This document shows positions 45,430-57,350 of a DNA stretch of 64,000 nt, piece after piece (positions within the stretch are counted from its first letter, which is position 1; each line of letters begins with the position of its first letter). Source of the DNA: Lithobates sylvaticus (taxonomy: Eukaryota; Chordata; Amphibia; Anura; Ranidae); assembly GCA_028564925.1 (NCBI GenBank), contig CM053029.1, forward strand, positions 295,097,168 through 295,161,167, read 5' to 3'. A program made the position numbers and the translations under genes. The notes under the pieces were generated by a model. That model was not told where the DNA came from, did no database searches, and worked only from the letters and a program-made list of their open reading frames with translations.

Positions 45430-45640
45430 CAGATAGTAAATGACGTTTAAAAACGTCTGTTTTGCTACGTTTACATGTTGCGTTTAGCCGCATTTGCGTT
45501 TAGGAGCGTCTTATTTAATTTTTTTTTTTTTTTTTTTTTCAAATAGTCAAAAATGTATCTTCATTAAAAACGCCTGTAAACAAAACGTGGCTAAACCTGA
45601 GTTACTGCGTTTACACATGTTTACAAGCTGTTACAGGCAT
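45430..45640. repeat. MITE-like repeat (ACGTTTACATGTTGCGTTTA)
   Basis: TTGACAGATAGTAAATGACG... AAAACGTCTGTTTTGC and CATTAAAAACGCC... flank a T23 run. The same arms flank the polypyrimidine tract at 42660-44020, where the short T-run is replaced by 1.15 kb of CT. Confidence 0.6.
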
Positions 45641-46317
45641 TTGGTGAGCTAGTTGGAGCTCGTTAATTGTAATCCGTTTGGTGGCAGATGAAACAATAGA
45701 TTCTGAGTAGTGTAGGCCTAAGGCTTCTGAGTATAGTGTTCCAGCAATTCAGTAAAGTGTTCTTGGGTCAAGATGTGTGTGCACTGTGTTTGGTAAGGGT
45801 GATAGTGGATAGATAAAGGTTGAGAAGCTTGCTCTCTCACCAACGACTCAAATAGTTTTTCTTCTCAAATAGTTTTGCGATCTTCTGGACAGGAACATGG
45901 ATTGTGACCCTCCGGCAGCGGCTCTGTCTCAGTCTTACGTAGCGACTTTCCCCACAAGTCCGCACTGATGGGTAGGTGCTGTAGATGATGCTAGTAATGT
46001 AATGCTGGAAGTAATGTTCCGCGTGGTAGGCCGCAACTTCTCATTCTGTCACACAGAAAGGTCCGTCTCACATCAGGCCCAGGAGGAAGAGAGCTTGCCC
46101 GGGCCTCCTAAGCTCCTTTATTATCCCTCCCAGCAACCTTCAGGCCACTGCAAGGTTGCCTGGGATTTGTAGTCTTAGGGTGCGGGAATGTATAACAGCA
46201 GATTCCGGAAGGACTATATGCCCCATAACCCACTCTGCTGGCACACAGGTATGAGGTCACTGGCTGTCGAAGAAATCAACAACATTCAAAGCACTGGAAG
46301 TTAAAAAACTTTCTGGT
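45641..46317. other. No gene seen
   Basis: Unassigned. It may include lost 5' parts of the second Harbinger locus, but no coding match was found. Confidence 0.35.
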
Positions 46318-46775
46318 TACAGTTCACGCTACAAAATATTTTTCCGTGGTCCTCCTGGCATTGACTGATGCCCATCATCTGCATAAGGGACGCCTTAACA
46401 TACCAGCCAGCAGGCTGCACTGATGAACCAAGTTTGTCATTGGTCATGGTTGCGGATGAGGCTTTTGGATTGGTCGAAAACCTTATGAGGCCATACAGTG
46501 GCTGTGGTCTCAGCCATGAAAAAAGTGTTTGTAATTATAGGTTCAGCCATGTATGCTGTGTGGTCGAATGTGCGTTTGCTGTCTTGATGACCAAATGGAG
46601 GGTTTTGCTGTCCTCCATGCAACTGGATGTGGAGAATGCAATCAAGGTGGTCTTGGCATGCTGCATTCTTCACAGTTTTCTGAGGGACAATGAGAGGAGC
46701 AATGTGGAACCAGAGCCCAGAAACCCAAGACATCATGTTCAATTTATTGACTTGCGGTCAACAGCAGGGTCATGA
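46318..46775 (+). pseudogene. Second Harbinger-family transposase, C-terminal remnant
   Basis: In one frame near 46325-46375 the text reads YFSVVLLALTDA then GRLNIPASRLH. The frame then changes to PSLSLVMVADEAFGLVENLM, VCNYRFSHVCCVVECAFAVL and MQLDVENAIKVVLACCILHS. These are the D (ADEAF) and E (VVECAF) regions of a Harbinger nuclease of a different subfamily from the 15.8-18.0-kb gene. The N-terminal DNA-binding part, the first Asp motif and the GRISDGG segment are missing, and at least one frameshift is present. It lies convergent with the MADF-like gene to its right, echoing the complete element. Confidence 0.85.
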
Positions 46776-46950
46776 CAATCCGCAACCAATTTGCCCAATA
46801 TTTTTTATCACCTGATGGAGAGGTATCATGGAAAGATGATCATATTTAGCTTCATCAGCTCGGATTTCTGTCTTGTTTTTTTAGTTGAATAAAACACGTC
46901 ATATTCATGTTACTTCTTTTTTGTGTCTATGTTTCTTCTTTTGTTCCACG

Positions 46951-47285
46951 AGTCCATTCTATTCTGCGTGAGGCAAACCCATGATAGCCCAATTCAGGCT
47001 TAGCATTCGTTTGTCCCAAGCAGAGTAAAAATCAGTACTTTTCATTCTGCATGAGGCAAAGGCATGCTAGCCCTATTTGAGCTTAACATGTGTTTGTCTC
47101 AGGCAAAGTGCAAAGGAGTCCATTCCATTCTGCGTGAGGCAAACGCATGCTAGCCCTATTTGTGCTTAACATGTGTTTGTCTCAGGCAAAGTGCAAAGGA
47201 GTCCATTCCATTCTGCGTGAGGCAAACACATGCTAGCCCTATTTGGGTTAAGCACATGTTTGTCTCAGGCAGAGTGCAAATGAGT
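46951..47285. repeat. 83-bp tandem repeat, about four copies
   Basis: The unit contains TCCATTCCATTCTGCGTGAG, GCATGCTAGCCCTATTTG and TGTGTTTGTCTCAGGC. The period of 83 was measured between 47118 and 47201. It lies between the two convergent genes of the second Harbinger locus. Confidence 0.92.
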
Positions 47286-47495
47286 GCTGTTGTGCATCCT
47301 ATAAAAAAATTTAAACAATCAGACGAAATTTGTTAATCAAAGAAAATTTTATTTATCGTATATAAAATCACAACCAACTGGTGATATGTGTGCTGGGATG
47401 TCTGGTCACCTTGGGGATGTGGGGATTGGGGACAGAGGAAGGAATGGGGCTGGCGCCCATGCATATAATGATGGGCAGATAATGGTGCACATTCT

Positions 47496-48615
47496 TCATA
47501 GGAGTGTGGGGGGTATAATGGGGTCTGGAGCATGGTGGGTGGCAGCTGGCAGAGAGGAGGGGCTGATACAGAGAGGGGGGTGCTTGCACTGCTGACAGAG
47601 AGGTGGCACACCACTATATTTTGCTTGTCTGTATTGCAAACAGATGTTCAATTGATCCATACACTGAATCTCCAGGTCTTCCCCAATGTCATCCAGAATG
47701 TTGTACATGTGGCAGCAGAAGCAGGCGTGCTTGTTGCTTGGGTCGAGGAAAGCATCAACGCTGCACCTCTCCTGCCGCACTTCCTGCAGCAGTGCGAGCA
47801 CCCTGTCCTCAGTCTCTGCACTGAACTCGCCCCCTCTCTGGTTACGCCCATGTCCAGGGCCACGGATACCTCCATGTCCATGCACCTCCCTGTGATGTTG
47901 GCTACCGCTAAATTCCTGCAAAATAAAAATATATAGATTGGCATGTAGGTAGATAGACAGGCAGGCACTGAGATAGACAGGCAGACATAACGGATGGACA
48001 GTTACCTCATGTGTTGTCTCCTCGGTGTGGTTTCCAACACTGCTGTCACAGGGAGATGTGTGGGCTGAGCTGTCTGTGGCACTGGTGGTGGGTCTGTCCA
48101 CCGCCGGCTCTTCTCCTGCCTCCTCTCTTCTCTCGGCAATATTGGATATCGTCCTAAAAGAATAGAATTTAAATAGTCAGTTGACATTAAACATAGAGAA
48201 TTCAGATCGCCTGCAAAGAAATGCACAGGGGGAATTATAATGTAAAAAGAGGACAATAAAAAAACATACTCTCTGGTGCTGTTAACCATCACTTGCCTTA
48301 CGAAGGCCAGGTTCTGGTGATAAACGTGCAGCTTCTTTTTGGGCGCTGCCGCTCCGGACCGGGCTGCTTTTTCCTCTTCCATGAGGTCCCTCCTCATGCG
48401 ATCGCAGAGGGATTTCCACTGCCGCTGAAGGACTTTGCCTAAAGAATAGTGAAATGTGACATAGCTTCCCCCCCTGGGGTGAGCGACAAGCTGATCTCCA
48501 TCCACACTTTAGTTTTTAATATGTGTCCCCTATGCTGTGGGTGCGCCAGGTCCCAAAGCTCGGGATGGGCCTTCACAGCTGTAATTAGAGCTGGCTGTGA
48601 CACAGAGCTAGCCAT
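47496..48615 (-). pseudogene. Harbinger-associated MADF-type protein gene, probably slightly broken
   Basis: Starts MASSVSQPALITAVKAHPEL, typical of a MADF N-terminus, and continues VLQRQWKSLCDRMRRDLMEE and KLHVYHQNLAFVRQVM, giving a MADF domain. Exon 1 (48615-48270) has one apparent frame change near 48440-48475. Exon 2 (48153-48006) and exon 3 (47915-47496) have good donor and acceptor signals (GTATGTT, TTTTAG, GTAACT, TTTTGCAG) in matching phase. Exon 3 encodes a histidine/glycine/arginine-rich stretch then FSAETEDRVLALLQEVRQER, a possible coiled-coil/BESS-like region, and a cysteine/proline-rich tail. A minus-strand AATAAA sits near 47345-47355. It is likely the partner gene of the transposase remnant at 46.3 kb. 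Confidence 0.7.
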
Positions 48616-49112
48616 TACGCTAAACTACAAAAGCCAGAGATAAAAGTCTACTACGGCAGTCCAAAATCAACAGATTAGAGGAAGCATATAAAACAATCCA
48701 AAATCAACAGATTTGGGAAAAGCATATAAATCCTGTATAAATCGCATGAGGTAAAGTGCATCAAAAGGTAGTGCATTAAAATGCATAAAATCAGCAGAGC
48801 ATAATACTAAAGTAATAATAACATATGGATCCTAAAAGAATATATAGTGCATAAAACACAAAGTAAAATCTGTGGCTGTGAATGGTAGTGGTGGTGTAGC
48901 CACGTGATAAATATATAGTGCTGGTATTTCCACGTTCTAAAAAAAGAATAAAAATCAGGAGCATACGATGTGGTAAAATTCAAACATAAATAAATAAATA
49001 CAGTCCATAAATGTTCATAAAGTGCAAAGCGTGTCTTCGGATCCAAAAATATGTTAAAGGTGAAGGTGCTGGAGGAACGGAGTGCTGTGTGATTTGATCT
49101 AGCGTGCTGTTA
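48616..49112. other. No gene seen
   Basis: AT-rich DNA with a short direct repeat (CCAAAATCAACAGATT twice, near 48660 and 48697). Confidence 0.4.
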
Positions 49113-49355
49113 AGCCCCATACACACGGTAGGATTTTCCGATGGATTCTGTCCTATCGGACAATGTTGTCGGAAAATCAGATCGTGTGTAGGCACCATCG
49201 GACAGTTTCCATCAGATTGTCTGATGGACAAAGTCCTATCTCTTGCTGGATAGATTTTTTGACAACAAAGTCCGATCACACCAAATCCGATCGTGTGTAG
49301 CGAATTCCGACCATGCTCAGATCACATTACAAGACCAAAGCTATTGGCTACTAGG
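49113..49355 (+). mobile_element. Harbinger MITE, family A, left half only
   Basis: Starts AGCCCCATACACACGGTAGG after TTA and follows the family through CAAAGCTATTGGCTACTAG, then stops. The right half is missing, so this copy is truncated. Confidence 0.85.
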
Positions 49356-49639
49356 GATTTTACCAGCTCTAAATCTGGAAATTCTAGGTTTAATAGACAA
49401 GATATGTAAACAACAGAGAAGACTAGTGCATGCTGGGACCGAAAGCAATTATACGTGATTTAGTTATTGTACGGCCACTTTAATTACTTCTGCTACATAT
49501 AGTAAGTGTGATTTTCTATGTTTAGCAGAAAGGGTTCATGTGGCTTTAAAGCCTCCCAATCACTTTTAGCTTTGGGCCACCGGACAGCCACCAATCCCTA
49601 GTCATCTGACTAGATTTCTTTGTGGGCAATCCAGCTCTG
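49356..49639. other. No gene seen
   Basis: Unassigned. Confidence 0.3.
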
Positions 49640-49745
49640 CAGTGCAGTGTCCATGGTGGTGCACAATACATTGTCCATGTTGGTGTACAATTCAGTGTCC
49701 ATGATGGTACACATTACAGTGTTCATGGCACTGTACATTATGAAC
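49640..49745. repeat. ~30-bp tandem repeat, four copies
   Basis: Units of the form CAGTGTCCATGGTGGTGCAC plus AATACATT, diverged. Confidence 0.8.
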
Positions 49746-51668
49746 CCCACCTTGTAAGAGTGGCTGGGGTTAATTGCAGGATTCTCCTACCTTCCACCAT
49801 TGATGACACCCCAAATGGTACCTAGAATATGCAGACACACCAGACAACTGACATTTTTTCCACCCTCGCCCCCCAACCACACTTGGCAATCTTTTGTTGG
49901 TGACTGTTTATCCCCTGTTGCCCTTCCAGGACTTGGCCAGCAATGTGTTAATCAATGTATACAGGTACAAGTGCTTGCACGCTCTGTAGAAGCAGTTTCA
50001 AATGCAGCCCCTTTCTGAAGGCAACTTTGTATGTGGTGGATTTTCATTACTCTTAGGCCCCTTTCACACTGATGTCCTGCATGCAGGGTTTTTGGGGCAC
50101 TTTCAGAAAGCACACTATAGCACCCTCTACCAGAAGGTAGGTGCTAGTAAGTGTTATTTTACTAGGTTATTTCAGCACAGGCAAATTTAGGCAGGCCTAT
50201 TCTGCAAGCTAGGCTTGTCTGTTTTGATCTGGGGGCTGGGAGTGGTCAGAGTAGCAGTGGGTGTGATCACCTGTACGCCAGTCCTGAGGCGCCTCCCCTG
50301 CTTCCAGGAAGAATGTTCTGGAGGAGAGGCTGGGCCTAGAGCTGGAGTGGCAGACAGCACATGTGGGAGCCCTGACCAATCCCTATCTGGTGTTGGCAGG
50401 GGGCAGGCCTCCTATATGAGGTCATATGTCACTGGGGAGGAGAATTCGACTGGGTGAAGAGAGGAATGGAGTGCTAGACAGCCGCAGGAGGACACTCCCA
50501 TCTGGGGGGGGGGGGGTGTACCAATCGCAGGGAGAGGTGTGAAGGAACATTACCTCTACACGGTCATTGGCAATGTCTCTGTCACCACGCGGTCGGTGGC
50601 AGGAAACTCCTGGAGCAGAGGGGCAGGAGAAGCTGAAGAAACGCATGGTCTGGACAAGTTCCACATCAAGGACTCAGGGCTAGAAGGTCGGTGGATGGTG
50701 AGGAGTCCTGGAGCAGAGAAGAGAATGTGGAGATCTGGGTCAAATCAGTGTGGCCAGAGGGTACTTGGTTTGCAAGTTGGGCTGGTTGGGAGCAGTAGTC
50801 CATTTCCTAGAAGACAGACTTTTAACCTACTAGGCCTCCGGGGAGAGGTTCTGCAGGCCTAAGGCCTAGTAGCAGAGAGTCACCAGAGCCAGTAGAGGGG
50901 CTTATTCAGAGTGAGTTCATACTACCCAATAAAAGAGGATGTGTCATACTTCAATTAGCAATTACATGTTTGTGCAGGAGGAATCAAGTCTGTACAGGAG
51001 GAAGCAAATTTGGGCAGGAGGTGAAGAGATCTAAGACCATTGCTTTTACACGGTCAAAAGTGATGTTTCTGTCCCTCACACGGTGACGGATGGAGAACTC
51101 TTAGTAACAGTAGTCTGCATGGAGATGCAGGGAGTAACAGTCTGCATGCAGATGCACAAGAAGATTTATACTTAGTCAAACATGCACATTCCATCTTCAG
51201 GCTCTAACTTTGTTCAAAGTGTATTGAATTCTTTAAATATGATGGCAATGATTCATTCCATGGGCATCCCATATCCCTATTCCTATCCAAGTTGTACCCC
51301 CCAATAAAACAACAAAAACAAAGCTTGCAAAAGACTGTTCATTGTCTCTGGAAAAGATGCATGAAGTCTGGCAGTGGAGTGATTGGCCGATTGTTTGTCA
51401 GTAGTGCTAACACCATGGCTACACACACCAAAACCACGGGACATAATAGAACTTTATAAGAAAGGGCGGCTAACCTGCAGCAAGCACATAGGTTCATTGT
51501 GCTACACCTATGGTGCGGTCAACCTGCACAATATCTATGTGAAAGGGGCCTTAGGCCTCATTCACACGGGAACTTCTGAGTCCAACTTTTCTAAAGGAAC
51601 TACTCTTTTTGAAAGGAAAAGTCTTCTGGAAGGTATAAACAAATGTTATGCTTCTCAGACCTTTACGC
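49746..51668. other. No gene recognised; repeat-like DNA
   Basis: 50060-50110 starts a MITE-like end (AGGCCCCTTTCACACTGATG). 50190-50940 is a mid-GC block with AATAAAAG near 50928 that may be a regulatory repeat. 50485-50515 has a G-run. The reading frames here have no known motifs. 51550 has another GGCCTCATTCACACGGG end. Confidence 0.35.
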
Positions 51669-51896
51669 TAGGTTCACACATGTCCGGCTGCGTTTTTGTT
51701 CACCGGTTTAGGTGCAAATTCAGGTGCAAATTTTTACTTGAATTTACACCTAAACCAGACCTAAAATCGCACAGGACCCTTTTCAAAATGGATTGTGACC
51801 GCTCGGACATGTGGGAACCAGCACCATTGTAAGCTGGTCCGCTTCACATGTTATGCAAATCGGATGCGGTTAAAAAAAGCATTTATGTGAACCAAG
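51669..51896. mobile_element. MITE with TAGGTTCACAC / GTGAACCAAGC ends
   Basis: Inverted ends GCTAGGTTCACACATG and ATGTGAACCAAGC. The body has TTTAGGTGCAAATTCAGGTG and its near-complement. Non-coding. Confidence 0.6.
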
Positions 51897-51929
51897 CATT
51901 AGATGTTTCTGCTTTAAATCAGGTTTAGT

Positions 51930-54107
51930 CAGGGGGCATGGTTTGCGCGTGCTGCTGATGGCTGCTTGTTAGAGGAGCTCCAGAGCAGCGAGGGGGAGCA
52001 CAGCGCACTGGACCCGATAATCACGGCAGTACCGCCACCCCACACAGGTTACTGTCTCCCCATCCACCAGAGGATGACAAGGAAGTGCAAAGAAGAGCGC
52101 CAACCCCTTGGAGTTGGCCCCAAGTTCATCCACGGAATTAGACTATTATACCATGCACCTAGAGCTTGGGTCTGTACGAACAATTGGCTCTCGGATCCGT
52201 TTAATTTATCTTGCGGTACGCGGCAGGGAGGCCCGCTCTCCCCCAGTCTGTTCACATTGGTTTTGGAGACCCTGGCAATTTTCGATCAGGAGTGCTTCAG
52301 AAGTCCTGGGCTTGTGAATGGGTAAGATGGAAAAGCAGTTGTCCCTGTACGCTGATGACGCATTGCTATACTTGAATGACGCGGGTCCCTCAGTTCTGGC
52401 TGCCCTACGAATCTTTGATGGATTTGGGGGGTTTTCTGGCATTAAAATTATCTGGGCTAAGTCGGTATTGTTCCCCATCGATGAAGGTGCTGCTTCTGGG
52501 GCCCCCTCCTTCAGATACCTTGGGGTCTTGGTTACCAAAAATCCCTCTAACTATGTAGAACAAAAATCTGATACCTGTCATGAATACCCTACGCACAAAA
52601 TGTTCCGCTTGGGCAGACCTCCCGCTTAACCTCCTGGGACGTATCAACCTCCTTAAGATGGTGATGTTGCCCGAGTTCCACTACCTGTTTAGGAATTGTC
52701 CTGTGTGGGTCCCTGTCACGTTTTTTTAAGGAGATTGATCGTTGTGCGGGTTCCTTATTTAAAGTGGTGCAGTCCCCAGATTGGCACGCTCCACTCTGTG
52801 GCTGCCTGCTCATTTAGGGGGCCTGGGCCGCGATGGTAGTATCGGTCCACTGGGGATTTCAGGGCTCCAGATCCAATGCCACGGTCTGCCTAGAGGCGAA
52901 CTACCTAGGCTGGCTGGCTGACCTCCGTAACTTTCCCTATATAGGCCCAGGGGCATACGCCGAGATCCCGGGGCCTACAAGGGCGACGTGGAGGGTGTGG
53001 ATGGCTGCCAGATGGCATTATTTGCGACCGGATCAATGGTCCCCTGCACATCCACTGTGGGGGAAGCCCGCTTGGCCGCACTTCTGCACCATCCCGGACC
53101 GTCAGGTGTGGGCCCATTATGGTATCACAACCTTGAACCAGATTATGCCCCGAGGCGAGTTGATGCCTCTCTCAGACTTGATGATCAAATATCAACTGCC
53201 CCATTGGATGCGGTTTCGTTACCTACAACTTAATGCTGCTAGGGCCCAGTTTCCTCAAACGCTTCTCCTCCAAGCTGATCCTATTGAGTCCCGGGGACCT
53301 TGCCAAACCTCTCTATACCCTATACGGTGCACTCCTGGGCAAAGACTCTCCCAAGATAGAGAGACCGTGGGATGTATGGCATAGAGACATACCATCTTTA
53401 GACAAGGGGGAATGGGAAGACTGCCTTGACTACAGCCTCAAGCTGGTAATAGCATCCAAGGATAAACTCATCCAGGTTAAATTCCTCCATAGAATCTACT
53501 ACACTCCCCAAAAACTCCTCCCACATGTTTTGGGACTGCCCCATTATAGCAACCTATTGGTCAGCGGTCTTTAGTGAAATTAATATTAGGCTACAATTGT
53601 GCATTCAGGCTCTACCTGAACTCGCTCTGTTGGGGGTACACGAGGATACACAAGGCTCTCACCATCTGAAATGACTGATTTCCTATTTTTATTTTATGCT
53701 AAGAAAGAGATTCTCTTGAAATGGATAGTCTCTTCCCCTCCGTCCCTCTCATCCTGGGAAGCACAGATTGAGGCTGCCTTACCCATGTATAGGATCACAT
53801 ACATGAACTGGGGTTGCTCCTGGAAATTTGAGAAGGTATGGGCTACATGGATATCCTCTTAATGTCCCTGGTACCTTATCCCTTGTGGTCACTGGGGAGG
53901 CTGGGATGGGAGTACAGATGTTGGGGAATTTACCCTCCTTACTGGTTTCATGAGTACTGCACCGTAGTTTATTTTTCTGTCTGACCCACTTTGTTTTCTG
54001 TATATGACTGTGTCTACTTCGCATGTAGTGTTATGTACCGTGTCAATTGGTTTACTGTAATCTACCCTTTTATGACAATAAAGCACCTTTGATTGTTAAA
54101 AAAAAAA
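51930..54107 (+). mobile_element. L1-like LINE, internally deleted copy with poly(A) tail
   Basis: The first ~180 bp (with MTRKCKEER) look like a 5' end or ORF1 start, then jump directly into mid-RT: KFIHGIRLLYHAPRAWVCTN, GTRQGGPLSPSLFTLVLETL, and in the next piece SLYADDALLYLNDAGPS (catalytic ADD) and FGGFSGIKIIWAKSVLFP. The C-terminal region follows in several frames (52700-53580). The 3' end is CAATAAAGCACCTTTGATTG plus an A-run at 54097-54106. Several frameshifts and stops. L1/Tx1 clade by motif. Confidence 0.86.
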
Positions 54108-56470
54108 GAGCGCGGACCCCAAAAACTGACGAAGTTCTTCCTTCAGCCTTCACGTGGCATCGGGCGCCGGCCCCTCAGCCCCTGCCACCACACGCAATAG
54201 CTCCGGTCACTACACTGACCTGCCGGATGAGCCCGTACCTGCTGAGATGACTCCTGGGGCTGCATCGTCCGATCTGGCCTCTCCTTTGTCAAGCCCTCCC
54301 TGTGCCAGCCCAGCTAAAGCCAGGATGAGACTGGACTGTGATCCCAACGGCAGCCTGGTGAGTCAGGGGGATCCCCCTCCCATGTCACAAGACACACAGT
54401 GTGCTTCTATCGCTGCTTTCCCCACAAGCAACCAGCCTGTTATGGACACTTTACTTAAAGACATGCTAGTATTCCTACAGCAGTCTCTCCATGCTGAAAT
54501 CACCCCCCTGTTCCACAAATCTTCTGAAGTATCCTCCCTAGGGGAACGGGTGAACTTAGTTGAAAATACTATCAGTGACATTACCACTACAGTTAATGAC
54601 CCAGTGGATACAAATGAGAATAGTATTGAGGAAAGGGAATGGCTGTGGGCAAAAAGCACAGACCTGGAAGACCACTCCAAACATAACAACTTAAAGCTTG
54701 GAGGCATACCCGAATCAGTACAATCCTCATAACTACAACAATATGCTACCGACATGTTTTGTGTACTCCTCCCTGACCTTCCACCTATTGAGCTACCCAT
54801 CCACCGCATCCCAAAACCCTTGTTCCTGCCAGACGCGGTCCCTAGGGACGAGCTCATGAGAGTACACTTCTACACGACCAAAGATCATATTTTATGGAAA
54901 TCCAGGTCCTTGGGAAAACTTCCAGAACCCTAAGAAAGTTTCCAAGTGTTTGCTGATCTATTTAAATTCACCATGGATCCTAGGCGCCAACTAAATACCA
55001 TAACAAAGGCCCTACGCAGCCATAACATTGACTACAAATGAGGCCACCCAACTAAGCTGACCATCAACAAAAATGGAAGATCATTTACCATCATTTCACT
55101 TGAAGCTGGCCTTACTCTACTAAACAAATGGGGAATCATCCCAGACCCACCACCCACTTCAAGCTCCCGGAGATTTCTGGGACCAGTCCCACCTCTATGG
55201 CACAAATCAAACCGCAACTTTCATCCCAAATTCTGAAGGATCCTACACATCCAACAAATCCAGCAACATACCTCCCCCTCCAACTGCTCTGCGGCCACAG
55301 TGCTAAACCTGTTTGGACTCATCCCCTTTTCACCATATGCAGCTTTATCCCTATACCTATAGCTGCTCATTTTTTGTTTTGGTTGCTTTTGGTTGCTCTT
55401 TAATTTGTTCACCTGTTCTTTTTCCCTCTAGTCTGCTTCTAGCCATACAGCCTCTAGCCATACAGCTCCACTACTACGATGATGATGACTGAATCTCCAG
55501 TTAACATACCAGCGTTCCCCTACTCCAGAGTCAATGGCCGCCTTCCAGCAGTGAGTATGCTTACACCCAGAACACTCACAATCCACAATGGGTATTCAAA
55601 TATTATCTATTAACACTAAAGGCCTCAACCATCCGGCCAAATGAAACTCCCTTTGGCAGTTGGCTACAAACCTAAACTGTGATATTATATGTGCACAACA
55701 AACGCACTTTAAAGACACTGCAACCCCATCGATCCAACACAAGTCTTTCCCCCATCTATTCCTGGCCTGTAGTTCTGAAAAAAAAACGTGGGGTCTTGAA
55801 AGTCATTATAAACACTATTGACTTCCAACTCCTAGAACAAATCAAAGACCCTAATGGCCGCTACCTGATCTTGATCTGCACACTAGACTCTGCTCCATAC
55901 ACACTGACTATATACTCTGAACTCTCTGCAAATTTATTTTCTAAACAAGCTTTTGAGAAAAGTCTGCAAAGCCCAAAAAAGTTCTCTAAAGCCCCATACA
56001 CACGCGCGGATTATCTGAGGACCAGGTCCGTCGGATCATGTCCGTCGTACTTTGTCCGATGTTGGTTTTGCGTACACACGGTCGGACAAAGTTGTCGGAA
56101 AATCCGATCATTCTGAACGTGGTGACGTTTGTTGCCTACGACGGGACTACGTAGAGGCTAGTAGCCAATAGCTTTGGTCTTGTAATGTGATCTGAGCATG
56201 CGTAGCACTTTGTCCGTCGGACTACCATACACACGATCGGATTTGGTGTGATCGGACCTTGTTGTCCAAAAATCTATCCAGCAGGAGATAGGACTTTGTC
56301 CGTCGGACAATCCGACGTACACTGTCCGATGGTACATACACACGGTCGGATTTTTCGACAACATTGTCCGATCGGACAGAATCCATGCGAAAATCCGACC
56401 GTGTGTATGGGGCTTAATACTTTGCGGACACTTCAACATTGCTCCTGACTATCACCTCAACACTTCAAAT
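54108..56470 (+). mobile_element. L1-like LINE, ORF1 plus start of ORF2, broken
   Basis: It begins right after the poly(A) of the preceding copy. ORF1 (about 54154-55237) reads through a coiled-coil region (SSLGERVNLVENTISDITTT), an RRM-like start (HNNLKLGGIPESV) and a C-terminal domain (FADLFKFTMDPRRQLNTITK, then NGRSFTIISLEAGLTLLNKW) with in-frame stops, for example just after 54732. ORF2 begins near 55590 with an endonuclease start (LSINTKGLNHPAK, DIICAQQTHF). It resumes after a MITE as LCGHFNIAPDYHL, matching the L1 CGDFN motif. It stops before the RT at the 56525 element. Confidence 0.85.
55990..56414 (-). mobile_element. Harbinger MITE, family A, TSD TAA
   Basis: 425 bp in reverse orientation relative to the 8477 copy, with perfect TAA duplications (55987-55989 and 56415-56417). 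It sits inside the endonuclease region of the L1-like copy, whose sequence continues on both sides. Confidence 0.93.
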
Positions 56471-56524
56471 GAGAATCTGAGGCATACCTCACCAATGCAT
56501 CACTATATCCAGGCAAAGGATATA

Positions 56525-57348
56525 CAGTAAAACCTTGGTTTGAGAGTAACTTAGTTTGAGAGTGTTTTGCAAGACAAGCAACATTTTTAAATAAATTTTG
56601 ACTTGATATACAAGTGATGTCTTGATATACAAGTAGTGTCACGTCCCAGCTGGGTATAAAAGAGAAGAGAGGTGCCTCTAAGTGTAGCAATATGGTTACA
56701 TTTAATAAAGGTACAACATTTAGCAACTCAAATGGTTGATGATTAAAACAGGCACATCTAAGTATTCAGACATCCGGAATAAAGCTGTCCACATAGACCA
56801 TCCTCCGCACCGCCATGGACGTCGTCCCTCCCACGCTGCGCTCCACGAGCGCTTCAAGCCTCAGATCGCTCTACTGCAGGGTAGTCTTCCCGGTCACGAT
56901 TGCAGACTGACAGCGGTGAGAGCCGTTGGTGTGGAGGATGGTCTATGTGGACAGCTTTACCCCGGATGCCTGCATACTTAGATGTGCCTCTTTTAATCAA
57001 CCATGTGAGTTGCTAAATGCTGTACCTTCAATAAATATAACCATATTGCTACACTTAGAGGATCCTCTCTTCTCTTTTATACTCTGTATCTCCTGCTGGA
57101 TTTTGCTTCTAATCCCCTTGTGGAGGCTGCCATTTATGGATGGACATTTTATGGTTACACAACCTGGTCACATTGCTATAATCTTTTTATATGGACTATA
57201 AACTGAAAGACCTATGCATAAATGGTTGTGGAACAAATCACCTGAGTTTCCATTACTTCTTATGGGGAAATTTGCTTTGATATACAAGTGCTTTGGATTG
57301 CAAGCATGTTTCTGTAACGAATTATGCTCGCAATACAAGGTTTTACTG
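56525..57348. mobile_element. Mariner/Tigger-like non-autonomous element with internal snap-back
   Basis: The ends CAGTAAAACCTTG and CAAGGTTTTACTG are perfect inverted repeats flanked by TA (56523-56524, 57349-57350). A second, larger inverted repeat lies inside: 56655-56810 (AGAGAGGTGCCTCTAAGTGT, GTCCACATAGACCATCCTCC) versus 56930-57085 (GGAGGATGGTCTATGTGGAC, ACACTTAGAGGATCCTCTC). That suggests an inserted foldback element. No transposase is encoded. Confidence 0.83.
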
Positions 57349-57350
57349 TA

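Noticed and set aside
49746-51668. Possible LTR-like block around 50190-50940 with AATAAAAG
   Set aside because: No paired copy, terminal TG...CA or target duplication could be seen.
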